Positions 44,305-53,635 of a DNA stretch of 64,000 nt are shown here, one piece after another. The translations under genes and the position numbers were made by a program. Source of the stretch: JAJEFO01 sp009843725 (GTDB lineage Bacteria > Pseudomonadota > Alphaproteobacteria > Rhodobacterales > Rhodobacteraceae). The stretch's first letter is position 1, and each line of letters begins with the position of its first letter. The stretch spans positions 124,001-188,000 of the forward strand of contig CBDEUJ010000004.1 of the NCBI GenBank assembly GCA_965243215.1, given 5' to 3'. The notes under the pieces were generated by a model, which saw only the letters and a list, made by a program, of their open reading frames with translations, had not been told where the DNA came from and did no database searches.

Positions 44305-45363
44305 TTCGTCCGGATTTTCGAGGCGCGCGTGCGCCTCGCCACGTGGCAAGACGACCAAAAAGCTGCTTCCCATGCCCACCTCGCTGTCGATGCGGAGCCG
44401 CCCCCGATGCCGGTTGACGATATGCTTCACGATCGCAAGCCCGAGTCCCGTGCCGCCAATCTCTGATGACCGATGCGAATCGATCCGGTAGAATCGCTCG
44501 GTCAATCGGGGAATGTGAAGGCTGTCGATGCCAACACCGTTGTCAGACACCAGAAGAAGCGCCGCATCACCCTGAATCATCGGATGGGCGTCCGTGGATT
44601 GCACGGATACGCCCACAGCGGCACCCGGCCCTGAATACTTGATTGCGTTCTCGATCAGGTTCGTCGCCACCTGCGCCAGTTGGTCGGCATCGCCCGGCAC
44701 GGCGAGGTCGACATCGAGGCCGGCAGTCGTCACTTGCACGTCATGCTCGGCTGCCAGCGGTCCAAGAGCATTGACGACGGACTGAACGACAGCGGAAAGT
44801 TGCACCGGATCCGTAGGTTGCAACCTTTCTTCCGCTTCGACCCGGCTCAGCGACAGGAGATCGGCAACCAATCGATTCATCCGGTTGGCCTCTCGCTCCA
44901 TTATTCCGAGGAACCTTTCGAGCACCGCCGCGTCGTCGCGCGCTGTTCCACGGAGGGTTTCAATGAATCCCAGGAGCGCGGTCAGCGGCGTCCGAAGCTC
45001 ATGGCTGACATTTGCCACGAAGTCGCGCCGCATCTGTCCCGCTTCCTGCATCGCGGTGCGATCCTCGAAGCACGCCAGCACATGCCCGGTGTCGCCAACG
45101 GGAGTGCAAGTCGCCTCGAATGCGACGTCACCGCGCTCATCCGCGGCAAGAAACTGCGCCGAGGTTGTTTCGCCAGCCGCCAATGCCTGTTCCAGCGCAT
45201 CCAGAATTGATGGCTGACGCAACGCGGCAATATAGTGGCGTCCATTGATCTGGTCCGAAAAGAGCCGCCTTGCGGCCGCGTTGGATTCACGGATGCGGCC
45301 ATTCCGGTCGACCAGAATTCCGGGGATGGAAATCGCTTCAACGACACTGTCCCGCATGTCCAT
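44296..45363 (-). CDS. phoR: phosphate regulon sensor kinase PhoR
   Basis: This 355-residue histidine kinase has a PAS-like domain (VVEAISIPGILVDRNGRIRE, residues about 5-100), the phospho-acceptor H-box VSHELRTPLTALLGF, and N, G1 and G2 boxes (NLIENAIKYSG, SDNGVGID, GTGLGLAIVKHI). N-terminal membrane helices are not seen from the ATG at 45363, so it may be cytoplasmic or rely on PhoU/Pst contacts. An in-frame GTG at 45387 is an alternative start. It is separated from phoU by about 500 bases. Confidence 0.9.
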   Translation of the reverse strand: MDMRDSVVEAISIPGILVDRNGRIRESNAAARRLFSDQINGRHYIAALRQPSILDALEQALAAGETTSAQFLAADERGDVAFEATCTPVGDTGHVLACFEDRTAMQEAGQMRRDFVANVSHELRTPLTALLGFIETLRGTARDDAAVLERFLGIMEREANRMNRLVADLLSLSRVEAEERLQPTDPVQLSAVVQSVVNALGPLAAEHDVQVTTAGLDVDLAVPGDADQLAQVATNLIENAIKYSGPGAAVGVSVQSTDAHPMIQGDAALLLVSDNGVGIDSLHIPRLTERFYRIDSHRSSEIGGTGLGLAIVKHIVNRHRGRLRIDSEVGMGSSFLVVLPRGEAHARLENPDELS

Positions 45364-45556
45364 GACCTGTTTGTGCCTGTCCCGCACTGTTACCCCATGA
45401 GTCAGCAGGGATGAAGCCGCAACCCGGCGCGCACGTGTCCTGGGATAGTGCGCAGTCTGTCCCGGAGTCGGGTTGGCATCTGGTTCCATCGCACTTCCAC
45501 TTGGTGGCCAACCAGGCTGGTGGCGTCCGGCAACGCGGGCTTGCGGCGGCAGATCT

Positions 45557-46090
45557 TCAACCATCCACCAACGCCAGACCCGCCCGGTATTCCCTCAGAC
45601 GGCAGCGGTAATGCTCGGCGGACGCCCGAATAGTCTCGACATGACGCTCCCCTACTTGGCGCACGACCTTGCCGGGCACGCCGAGAACAAGCGAGCCGTC
45701 GGGTATCTCCATGCCCTCGGGGACAAGCGTCCCTGCCCCGATGAGGCAGTTCGTGCCGATCACCGCGCCGTTGAGTATCGTCGCGCCCATGCCCACCAGC
45801 GCGTTGTCCCCGATCGTGCAACCGTGGAGCATGGCCTTGTGTCCAATGGTGACATTTGCGCCGATCAAGCAAGGAAAGCCAGGATCGGTATGGACTACAA
45901 CATTGTCCTGCACGTTTGAACCCGCGCCTACTTCGATGGGTTCGCTGTCACCCCGAAGCGTGGCCGAGAACCAGATTGAACATTGGCCGCCGACCCGCAC
46001 GTCCCCAATGACATTTGCATCCGGCGCGATCCAGAAATCGCCGTCGTCCGGCAGGGACGGTTGCCGGTCGCCGAGGGAATAAACGGTCAC
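45557..46090 (-). CDS. gamma-carbonic-anhydrase-like protein (YrdA/CaiE type)
   Basis: This 177-residue left-handed beta-helix protein has hexapeptide repeats and three His in zinc-ligand positions (NVVVHTD, IGHKAML, LHGCTIG). It resembles YrdA-type gamma-class carbonic anhydrase homologues; whether it is active is unknown. Its ATG overlaps the gmk stop (ATGA), so the two are co-translated. Confidence 0.87.
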   Translation of the reverse strand: MTVYSLGDRQPSLPDDGDFWIAPDANVIGDVRVGGQCSIWFSATLRGDSEPIEVGAGSNVQDNVVVHTDPGFPCLIGANVTIGHKAMLHGCTIGDNALVGMGATILNGAVIGTNCLIGAGTLVPEGMEIPDGSLVLGVPGKVVRQVGERHVETIRASAEHYRCRLREYRAGLALVDG

Positions 46091-46749
46091 TTGCGCGCCT
46101 CGAATTCGGCCTGCAGCCGAAGCACGTGATCGGCAAGTTCCGGTTGCTGTGCCCGACGCAGGCGTTCCGCCATTATTATTTTCTTGAGTCGCTCTTCCGT
46201 CGCATCGAGGTCGTTGTTGACCAGGACATAGTCATAGTCGGACCAGTGGCTGATTTCGTCCCAGCTGTTCGTCATCCGCTGCGCGATTACATCTGTGCTA
46301 TCCTGTCCGCGGCTTTCCAGCCTGCTGCGCAGCTCCTCGATGGATGGCGGCAGGAGAAAGATCGACAGGACAAAGCGTGCGAGCTGTGAATTCGTGATTT
46401 GCTGTGCGCCCTGCCAGTCAATGTCGAACAGGACATCGACACCTGACGTCATTGCCTTTTCCACGGGGCCACGAGGAGACCCGTAACGGTTGCTGAAGAC
46501 TTGTGCGTGCTCCAGCATGCGACCGTCATCGACCATGCGCTGGAACTCGTCTTCGCTCAGGAAGAAATAGTCCACGCCGTCAGTTTCTCCGGATCGCGGT
46601 TTCCGGGTCGTGGCGGAAACCGAAAACTGGATTTCTGCATCCCACTCAAGCAAGCGCCGAGCCAAGGTCGACTTGCCCGCACCTGACGGCGACGAAAGAA
46701 TGATGAGCAGCCCAAGGCGGGCGGGACTCGTATGCTTTGCTTGGCACAT
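46087..46749 (-). CDS. gmk: guanylate kinase
   Basis: This 220-residue kinase phosphorylates GMP to GDP. It has the P-loop SSPSGAGKSTLARRL (residues about 19-33), GMP-binding SVSATTRKPRSGETDGVDYFF and the lid/adenine segment VLFDIDWQGAQQI. The frame opens nine codons earlier; I chose the ATG at 46749 (MCQAKHT) as nearer to the usual length. The DNA upstream carries a degraded transposon gene instead of the yicC-type neighbour often seen. Confidence 0.93.
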   Translation of the reverse strand: MCQAKHTSPARLGLLIILSSPSGAGKSTLARRLLEWDAEIQFSVSATTRKPRSGETDGVDYFFLSEDEFQRMVDDGRMLEHAQVFSNRYGSPRGPVEKAMTSGVDVLFDIDWQGAQQITNSQLARFVLSIFLLPPSIEELRSRLESRGQDSTDVIAQRMTNSWDEISHWSDYDYVLVNNDLDATEERLKKIIMAERLRRAQQPELADHVLRLQAEFEARK

Positions 46750-46750
46750 G

Positions 46751-47240
46751 TCAGGCCGCGCACAGATCCGCGCCAAGCCCTTCTTCCATCGAAGGACTTG
46801 GCGACACCCCGGCTGTCCGGGCCATGTTCAGCATGTTCACTGCCGAGTTGGCATCCCGGCCAGGCACCGAATCGCAGCCGGGACGGTCGTGCGCGCGGAC
46901 GGACAGCGACTTCTTCGCCGCCTGCCCTGGCCCTGAGCACTCCAAACTCGTGTTTCGCGCACAAATCTTGATGAGATGCCTGTCAGCCACTTCCGCGTTG
47001 GTGTCGATCATCGAGGCAAAAGGTGCCCGTCCGCAGGCATGCATGCTCTCCGAAAAGTCACGGTCCCTGATCGAGCTCTTCACTTTCGGGATTGCAATGA
47101 GGACAATGTCGTCGCGATTGCCCGGAACACTCGAATCCCTTTCGTGGAAGCACTTTCCCGGCCGTTGAGAAAAGCGTGCATTCTGGCCGCGACGGGACGC
47201 CTCCTCGCACGTGACTTCGCCCTCCGATTCTCGCGTGCCG
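46751..47240 (-). pseudogene. degraded TnpB (IS200/IS605 OrfB) C-terminal half
   Basis: Reading leftward, the frame aligns with the C-terminal half of TnpB. RDDIVLIAIPKVKSSIRDR matches the RuvC-II region, but the catalytic Glu of VIEDL is gone. SESMHACGRAPFASMIDTNA then AEVADRHLIKICARNTSLECS match the segment before the zinc ribbon. SLSVRAHDRPGC and GRDANSAVNMLNMARTAG match the zinc ribbon and RuvC-III (the Asp is kept). Two ribbon Cys are lost. No tnpA or intact ends were found. The upstream limit is approximate. Confidence 0.55.
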
Positions 47241-47508
47241 GAAATCGCGGCATCCGGCCAATCTTCGTCCTTGCCTGGCGGAAGATGCGCGTGCACGCGG
47301 AGGCAATTCTGCCTTTCCGAGACACGGCCAGGCACACTCCGGCTTCGGCCCGCCACGAACCTGCTCTCTACGCAATCGGCGCCGGGTCCTGCCCGGACAC
47401 GAACGCTTGGCGAAGGGAATCCAGGGAGTTGTCCGCCAATGACGACATCCACGGCGAATGCCGTCTGTTCAGGACAGACGGCGTCCGGCGCGCACGCCGT
47501 CGAATCCC
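47241..47508. other. remainder of the gmk-DAHP synthase gap
   Basis: The DNA between the TnpB remnant and the DAHP synthase stop has no gene I can support. It may include more decayed transposon sequence. Confidence 0.35.
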
Positions 47509-48879
47509 TCATACAGCGGCAGCGCTGCCAGCGCTTGATCGGCGAGCAGAAAGCTCCTCGGCGACAAGGAAGGCCAGTTCGAGCGCCTGGCTAGCATTCA
47601 GGCGCGGGTCACAGGCCGTGTGATATCGGTCCGAAAGGTCTCGTTCCGACACTGCCCGCACGCCGCCCGTGCATTCGGTTACGTCCTTCCCGGTCATTTC
47701 GAAGTGAACGCCGCCCGGGATCGTGCCCTCAGCTGCATGGATCTGGAAGAACTCCTTCACTTCGCGCAAGACCGCGTCGAACGGACGCGTCTTGTATCCG
47801 GTCGAAGACTTGATGGTGTTGCCGTGCATCGGGTCGCAGGACCAGACAACCTCCGCACCTTCCTGCTTGACGGCCTTGATGAGCCGCGGCAAGTGATTTC
47901 CGACATTGCCCGCCCCGAAACGCACAATGAGCGTGAGGCGCCCCTGCTCGTTCTCGGGGTTCAACCTCGCCATCAGGCTCTTGAGGTCTTCCCCCGTCAT
48001 CGACGGGCCGCACTTGAGGCCGAGCGGGTTCTGGACGCCTCGCGCAAACTCGACGTGAGCCCCGTCGGGCTGCCGCGTCCGGTCGCCGACCCAGATCATG
48101 TGGCCGGATCCTGCCAGCGGCAACCCGGTCGTTGAATCGATTCGGCAAAGCGCCTCCTCGTATTCAAGCAGCAGTGCCTCGTGGCTGGTGAAGAAATCCA
48201 CTGTATCCAGTTCGCGGGCTCTCTCGGAAGTCACGCCTGCGGCGGACATGAAATCCAGCGTGTCCTGGATCCGGTTCGCGATGTTGCGGTATTTCTGCGC
48301 CTCGTCTCGATCGGTGAAGCCGAGCGTCCACGAATGCACATGGTGAACGTCCGCAAATCCGCCTGTAGAAAACGCACGCAGCAGGTTCAACGTGGCCGCT
48401 GCCTGGGTGTACGCCTGCAACATCTTCTCCGGCGCGGGAGTGCGAGCAGCCTCGGTGAATTCGAGATCGTTGATGATGTCACCGCGATAGGACGGCAGTT
48501 CCACGCCATCCACGGACTCCGTCGGCGACGAGCGTGGCTTTGCGAACTGTCCGGCCATCCGGCCCACCTTCACAACCGGCACCTTTGCGCCGTAGGTGAG
48601 CACGATTGCCATCTGGAGAAGCACCTTGAACGTGTCCCGGATGTTGTCGGCCGAAAACTCCGAAAAGCTCTCCGCACAGTCCCCGCCCTGCAGCAAGAAT
48701 CCCTCTCCGCGCGACACGGCGGCGAGTTGCCGCTTCATGGTCCGCGCCTCTCCGGCAAAGACAAGCGGCGGACACTTTGCAAGCTGCTCCTCGACGGCCT
48801 TCAATCGGGCGTCATCCAGATAGTCCGGCATCTGCACCCTGGGTCTTGATCTCCACCCTGTCTTTTGCCAGTCCTTCAT
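47509..48879 (-). CDS. class II 3-deoxy-7-phosphoheptulonate (DAHP) synthase
   Basis: This 456-residue enzyme joins phosphoenolpyruvate and erythrose-4-phosphate in the first step of the shikimate pathway. Class II features are clear: FLLQGGDCAESFSEF (about 72-86), RGDIIN, HVHSWTLGF, SGHMIWVGDRTRQPDGAHVE, and the metal-site segment VVWSCDPMHGNTI. The ATG at 48879 has GAGGAA upstream; the frame extends to 48957 without support. It is divergent from the regulator at 49041. Confidence 0.94.
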   Translation of the reverse strand: MKDWQKTGWRSRPRVQMPDYLDDARLKAVEEQLAKCPPLVFAGEARTMKRQLAAVSRGEGFLLQGGDCAESFSEFSADNIRDTFKVLLQMAIVLTYGAKVPVVKVGRMAGQFAKPRSSPTESVDGVELPSYRGDIINDLEFTEAARTPAPEKMLQAYTQAAATLNLLRAFSTGGFADVHHVHSWTLGFTDRDEAQKYRNIANRIQDTLDFMSAAGVTSERARELDTVDFFTSHEALLLEYEEALCRIDSTTGLPLAGSGHMIWVGDRTRQPDGAHVEFARGVQNPLGLKCGPSMTGEDLKSLMARLNPENEQGRLTLIVRFGAGNVGNHLPRLIKAVKQEGAEVVWSCDPMHGNTIKSSTGYKTRPFDAVLREVKEFFQIHAAEGTIPGGVHFEMTGKDVTECTGGVRAVSERDLSDRYHTACDPRLNASQALELAFLVAEELSARRSSAGSAAAV

Positions 48880-49040
48880 TTCTGGTTCCTCTCGGTTCCG
48901 CGGGTCGCAGACGACACCTATACCTCCGGGCCGCGTAGAAGGAAACCGCCGCACCACAAAAATCTGGAAGCTTGTTTCTTGCCAAACGTCCCGATTCGTG
49001 GTCCGTCTGAGCCATGCGTTCCAGCCCGAAAGGGATAGAT

Positions 49041-50045
49041 ATGGACGATACTCCGGTTCAGACTGTCAACGTAGTGGCTTCGAGCTCGCCGCGTCGCTTT
49101 GTCTTCGTGCTGCTCAACCAGTTCACGCTTCTCTGCTATGCCAGTGCGGTCGAGAGCCTGCGCATTGCCAATCGCATGGCTGGCCGGACGCTTTATGAGT
49201 GGAGAGTGGTTGGTGAAGGCGGAATGTCCATCACCTGCTCCGCCGGAACGGCCTTCGCGCTCGATGGAGGCCTCGACGAGGTTGCGCGTGACGAAACGGT
49301 CGTGCTCTGTGGCGGAATCAATGTAGCGTCGGCCACGACCAAGGCGCTCATCAACTGGGTCCGGCGCGAGTCCCGTCGCGGAGTTTCCATGGGAGGTCTT
49401 TGCACCGCGAGCTATTCCCTTGCAAAGGCTGGCCTTCTTTCCGGCAAGCGGGCAACCATTCATTGGGAAAACCAGGACAGCTTCCAGGAGGAATTTGACG
49501 ACGTGACGCTGACCAAGTCGGTTTTCGTCCTGGACGGCAGGTACTTCACGACCGCTGGCGGCACGGCCTCGATCGACCTCATGCTCAAGTTCATCGCCGA
49601 CGACCACGGCGAGGAACTCGCCAGCGCCGTTGCCGATCAACTGATTTACACGACGGTCCGTACTGATCAGGACACCCAGCGGCTTTCCGTGCCGACCCGC
49701 ATTGGCGTCCGGCATCCGAAGCTCTCTTCGGTCATCCAGATGATGGAAAGCAACATTGAGGAACCAAAGAGCCCTTCGCTTCTCGCCAAGGAGGTCGGCA
49801 TGTCAACCCGGCAGCTGGAGAGGCTCTTCCGTCGCTATCTGAACCGAAGCCCGAAACGCTACTACATGGAACTGCGTCTCCAGAAGGCCCGCAACCTGTT
49901 GATGCAGACGGACATGAGCGTCATAAACGTGGCCCTTGCCTGCGGGTTCGCGTCGCCGTCGCATTTTTCGAAGTGCTACCGGGCGCAATACAGCATCACG
50001 CCGTATCGCGAGCGCGGAGCGCAGGCCACCCGGCTGGCAGTTTGA
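49041..50045 (+). CDS. GlxA-family AraC-type transcriptional regulator
   Basis: This 334-residue protein has an N-terminal DJ-1/PfpI-like sensor domain (RFVFVLLNQFTLLCYASAVE, GLCTASYSLAKAGLL) and a C-terminal AraC double HTH (SLLAKEVGMSTRQLERLFRR, then VINVALACGFASPSHFSKCY). The layout is that of GbdR/CdhR/ArgR-type regulators of quaternary-amine or arginine catabolism. The inducer here is unknown. The ATG at 49041 follows AAGGGA by 7 bases; another at 49014 is possible. It may control the MFS gene that follows. Confidence 0.87.
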   Translation: MDDTPVQTVNVVASSSPRRFVFVLLNQFTLLCYASAVESLRIANRMAGRTLYEWRVVGEGGMSITCSAGTAFALDGGLDEVARDETVVLCGGINVASATTKALINWVRRESRRGVSMGGLCTASYSLAKAGLLSGKRATIHWENQDSFQEEFDDVTLTKSVFVLDGRYFTTAGGTASIDLMLKFIADDHGEELASAVADQLIYTTVRTDQDTQRLSVPTRIGVRHPKLSSVIQMMESNIEEPKSPSLLAKEVGMSTRQLERLFRRYLNRSPKRYYMELRLQKARNLLMQTDMSVINVALACGFASPSHFSKCYRAQYSITPYRERGAQATRLAV

Positions 50046-50175
50046 GGCAGATGCCCGGTCAGGGCGGATTCCTTCACGACGCCTAGCCCGCGAACCCGTA
50101 GCGCTGTCCAGGCCCCCTGCTCAGCCAAGAGGATTTGCAATGGACGTTGGCGCCTCCTGGCCATAGCGTCGCGGC

Positions 50176-51396
50176 ATGAGCACGTCGCAGCACGACAGCG
50201 CGTATTCCTGGCTCAGGCTTGCAATGAGCCTGGGCCTTTCCATCATCGGCAGCATTGGCATGTGGGCAACAGTCGTCGTGTTGCCGGACATGCAGGCTGA
50301 ATTCGGCGCCAGCAGGGCTGCGGCCTCCGTGCCCTATGTCCTGACCATGTTTGGTTTCGCTGCGGGGAATTTCCTTATGGGACGCGCCGTGGACCGCTGG
50401 GGCATCACTCCCGTGCTCGCTGTTTCCGCGCTTTTTCTTTCTTTCGGGTTCGCGCTCTGCGCCCTGGCATCCTCCATCCCGCAGATCGCGTTTCTGCACC
50501 TGCTTCTCGGCGTCGGTGCCGCGGCGAGCTTTGCACCGCTGATCGCGGATGCGTCGCAATGGTTTCTCCGTCGGCGTGGCGTTGCAGTGGCCGTCGTCGC
50601 AAGCGGCAACTATCTTGCGGGAACCGTCTGGCCGCCGCTTATCGCGGTGATAATGATCGATCACGGATGGCGTGGCGCCTATCTTGCATTGGCTGGTCTG
50701 GTCATGACGGTCCTGTTGCCTGGGTCACTGCTTCTGCGCAGGCGCATCGATGCGTCCTCGACGGCGTACGCCACGGCGAACGCAGCTGCGCGGGCAGAGT
50801 CGATTGCGCTCTCGCCACGAGCTCTTCAAGCGCTTCTCGCGCTCGCCGGAATCGGATGCTGCGTGGCCATGTCCATGCCACAGGTCCATATCGTCGCACT
50901 TTGCATTGACCGCGGCTTCGGCCCTCAGGCCGGCGCGGAAATGTTGAGCCTGATGCTCGCTGGTGGAGTTGTTTCCCGGCTTGGCTTTGGCGCATTCTCG
51001 GATCGCTTTGGAGGGTTGATGACTCTCCTTGTCGGCGGCACATTGCAGATGATCGCGCTTTGCCTTTTCCTGGTCCAGGGCGGTCTTGCATCGCTCTACC
51101 TGATCGCTCTTGTCTTCGGCCTGTCCCAAGGCGGCATCGTGCCGAGCTACGCGATCACGGTGCGGGAATTCATGCCTCCCCTTGAGGCCGGAAGGCGCAT
51201 CGGGATAGTCATTGGCGCCACGATCACCGGTATGGCACTGGGTGCCTGGATGTCCGGCTGGCTTTACGACCAGAGCGGTGATTACGCGCTTGCAATTTGG
51301 AACGGCATCGCGTGGAACGCACTCAATGTCGGGATCGCGCTTCTGCTGCTGAGCCGTGTCGGCGGGCGCCGTCTCGTCAGGGCAAACGCGCACTGA
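50176..51396 (+). CDS. MFS transporter
   Basis: This 406-residue protein has 12 hydrophobic segments in two bundles and MFS-type loop residues (MGRAVDRWGITPVL after segment 2; FGAFSDRFGGLMTLL after segment 8). It resembles the monocarboxylate/oxalate-formate group of transporters. The substrate is unknown. It lies 130 bases downstream of the GlxA-type regulator in the same direction. Confidence 0.87.
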   Translation: MSTSQHDSAYSWLRLAMSLGLSIIGSIGMWATVVVLPDMQAEFGASRAAASVPYVLTMFGFAAGNFLMGRAVDRWGITPVLAVSALFLSFGFALCALASSIPQIAFLHLLLGVGAAASFAPLIADASQWFLRRRGVAVAVVASGNYLAGTVWPPLIAVIMIDHGWRGAYLALAGLVMTVLLPGSLLLRRRIDASSTAYATANAAARAESIALSPRALQALLALAGIGCCVAMSMPQVHIVALCIDRGFGPQAGAEMLSLMLAGGVVSRLGFGAFSDRFGGLMTLLVGGTLQMIALCLFLVQGGLASLYLIALVFGLSQGGIVPSYAITVREFMPPLEAGRRIGIVIGATITGMALGAWMSGWLYDQSGDYALAIWNGIAWNALNVGIALLLLSRVGGRRLVRANAH

Positions 51397-51469
51397 CGGC
51401 CTCCCGGCGCTCTGCGGGCTGCCTGAGCGGGAGCGCCCATGACACAGCACATCTCTCTCGGAGACTATT

Positions 51470-52054
51470 GTGACCATGATCCGCCGCGCATATGACTGGA
51501 CACTGAGCCTTGCCGGGCATCGTCATGCGCTTGGTGTGCTCGCCATCGTGGCCTTTGTCGAGAGCTCGGTCTTCCCGGTGCCACCCGATGCCTTGATGAT
51601 ACCCATGATTCTCGCAACGCCATCACGCGCTTTCCTGATCGCGGGCGTGTGCACGGCGGCGTCCGTGCTCGGCGGTCTGTTCGGCTACCTGATCGGCATT
51701 GCCCTCTACGACACCGTGGGCCTGGCCGTCCTCGACTTCTACGGACAGACCGCCGCGGCCGAGAGCTTCAACGTCCGGTTCAACCAGCACGGCGCATGGG
51801 CCGTGCTCATTGCCGGCATAACGCCGTTCCCGTACAAGGTCATCACGATCATGTCAGGATGGACGGGCTTGTCCCTTCCGGTCTTCGTGGCATCTTCAAT
51901 TGTCGCGCGCGGCCTCAGGTTCTTTGTCGTGGCAGCGCTTCTTTGGAGATTTGGAGCGTCCATGCGCAGATTCATCGAAAGGTATCTCGGTCTCCTGTTC
52001 ACCGCATTCGTCGTTCTGCTGATCGGAGGTCTTGCGATGGCGAGGTACCTTTGA
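51470..52054 (+). CDS. YqaA/DedA-family (SNARE-associated) membrane protein
   Basis: This 194-residue membrane protein has about five hydrophobic segments. The family core is visible: FVESSVFPVPPDALMIPMIL (about 24-43), GYLIGIALYD, and NQHGAWAVLIAGITPFPYKV with the conserved GITPFP region. It is thought to take part in lipid or membrane homeostasis. The start is a GTG at 51470 with GGAG 6 bases upstream; an ATG two codons later is possible. Its stop overlaps the start of dsbB. Confidence 0.83.
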   Translation: MTMIRRAYDWTLSLAGHRHALGVLAIVAFVESSVFPVPPDALMIPMILATPSRAFLIAGVCTAASVLGGLFGYLIGIALYDTVGLAVLDFYGQTAAAESFNVRFNQHGAWAVLIAGITPFPYKVITIMSGWTGLSLPVFVASSIVARGLRFFVVAALLWRFGASMRRFIERYLGLLFTAFVVLLIGGLAMARYL

Positions 52055-52515
52055 CCGGGCGCGCCACCATGCTCTTTGCGGCCGCGGGGTCGTTCGCTCT
52101 TTTGGCAGGCGCGTTCGCGTTCCAGATGCTTGGCTATGCGCCCTGCGAGATCTGCATCTGGCAACGCTGGCCGCACGGCGTAGCGGTTGCTGCCGGCGTG
52201 CTGGCCCTGATAGCCGGACCCGCCATGCTTCTCGGCTTGGTCGGCGTCCTCTCGGCGCTCTCGACCGCCGGAATCGGAGCCTATCACACCGGAATCGAAC
52301 GTGGCTTGTGGGCCGGTCCATCGTCCTGCACCGGGAGCCGCGACAATCTCGTCGGTCTTTCCGGCAATGATCTCCTTTCCCTTGATGTTCCAGGCAACAT
52401 CGTCATGTGTGACGAGGTCGTCTGGTCCTTCGCGGGATTGTCCATGGCCAGTTGGAACGCAATCCTGTCGCTGGGGCTTGCCTGCATCTGGATCAGAGCG
52501 ATCCGAGCAACCTGA
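52051..52515 (+). CDS. dsbB: disulfide bond formation protein B
   Basis: This 154-residue inner-membrane protein has four hydrophobic segments and both periplasmic Cys pairs of DsbB: CEIC in APCEICIWQRWPH (about 32-35) and the later pair in SSCTGSRDN and NIVMCDEV. It reoxidises DsbA and passes electrons to quinone. The TTG at 52051 has GAGG 6 bases upstream and overlaps the previous stop; an ATG at 52069 is the alternative. A decayed Tn3 gene begins directly downstream on the other strand. Confidence 0.88.
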   Translation: MTGRATMLFAAAGSFALLAGAFAFQMLGYAPCEICIWQRWPHGVAVAAGVLALIAGPAMLLGLVGVLSALSTAGIGAYHTGIERGLWAGPSSCTGSRDNLVGLSGNDLLSLDVPGNIVMCDEVVWSFAGLSMASWNAILSLGLACIWIRAIRAT

Positions 52516-52569
52516 TCCATGGCGGCCGCTCAAGGATCTCGATCCCGGGCAAGTCACCCCGGGGACCCG

Positions 52570-53130
52570 CCGTGCAATTTCACGCACTCGATAATTCGGA
52601 ATTTGATCCGGCGCTCCGCTGCCGCACGAGCGTCGGCGCATAGCCGCTCGATAGTGGAACGCAGGGCAAGGTTGTCTGCGTCCCGCGGCATTCTTCAGCA
52701 AACTGTCGCGCCAGCTCTTCGTTGGAGCGGGCAGCCTTCGCGTCGCGCGCAAGCCATGCCTTCAGGTCGCATGCGCTCCGACCGGAGAACATCATGCATC
52801 CGTGGATTTGCCGGGGAGCACAAAGACGTTGCTGGCGGGTTTGAGCGCGTGACGGCGTGCGGCGTAGGCGAAGACTTCAATGCCAGTCAGCCCCAATTGA
52901 GCCGGGACAAGCCTCAGCGCCTTCCACGGGACAACCCCTCCAATGGACAAATGGCGTCCAGGATATCGAAAGGTAAAGGACCGAAGGGAGAAGCCAATCG
53001 GGTTCTCTGGCCACCGTCGTTCGTTGATGTGTTCAAGATCGTCTTCGGCCAGCGTGTAGCGCCACAGCATGTTTGCTTCGTCAGTTGGCAGATCAAAGAT
53101 GCACCGATCTCTGGCGTTCGATCAGATTTG
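52570..53130 (-). pseudogene. Tn3-family transposase N-terminal relic
   Basis: Leftward from about 53130 the minus strand reads IFDLPTDEANMLWRYTLAED, GFSLRSFTFRYPGRHLSIGG and RLVPAQLGLTGIEVFAYAAR, the DUF4158 N-terminal domain of Tn3 transposases. After a stop and frame change it resumes as DLKAWLARDAKAARSNEELA, then RSTIERLCADARAAAERRIK in a third frame. The catalytic half is missing, cut off next to dsbB. It pairs with the resolvase relic on the far side of the cupin gene. Confidence 0.7.
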
Positions 53131-53278
53131 TGCGGTGCGCCATGGTTCCTTTGAATTCGCGAGTGGGTTTGCTTACAGATGATTGTGACATGGGACAAGG
53201 AATGGTTGCGATGATCGGAAGCCGGAGATCCTCCAATGCATCACAAACGTCCGCTTAAGTGAGAGCCAGGAAAGACGC

Positions 53279-53635
53279 ATGACAGCCGAAGCAGTGAACC
53301 TCTCCGAAAAGCTCAGCAAATTTTCCGAACACTGGTCGCCGAAAATCGTTTCACAGTTCAACGGCCACGATGTGATGGTGGTGAAGGTGAAAGGGGAATT
53401 TCTCTGGCATTCGCATGACGACACGGATGACTTTTTCCTCGTTCTGAATGGCAGCGTGACGATCGAGACAGGACAGGGGAATGTCCTACTCAGGCCAGGA
53501 GAGCTGTACGTCGTCCCGAAGGGCGTTAAACACCGGCCAGTTGCGCAGGAAGAAGCCCACATTTTGCTGATTGAGCCAAATGGAACACCCAACACGGGAG
53601 ATGCCAAAACGGCGGTGGAAAAGGTTGAAATATAG
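53279..53635 (+). CDS. cupin-domain protein trapped between Tn3 relic halves
   Basis: This 118-residue protein is a single small cupin. WHSHDDTDDFFLVLNGSVTI (about 42-61) is cupin motif 1 with two His and Glu/Asp-type ligands, and LRPGELYVVPKGVKHRPVA is motif 2 with its His. Function is unknown; such cupins bind metal and may modify small molecules. AGGA precedes the ATG at 53279. The resolvase relic starts right after its stop, so it looks like cargo or a late insertion. Confidence 0.8.
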   Translation: MTAEAVNLSEKLSKFSEHWSPKIVSQFNGHDVMVVKVKGEFLWHSHDDTDDFFLVLNGSVTIETGQGNVLLRPGELYVVPKGVKHRPVAQEEAHILLIEPNGTPNTGDAKTAVEKVEI

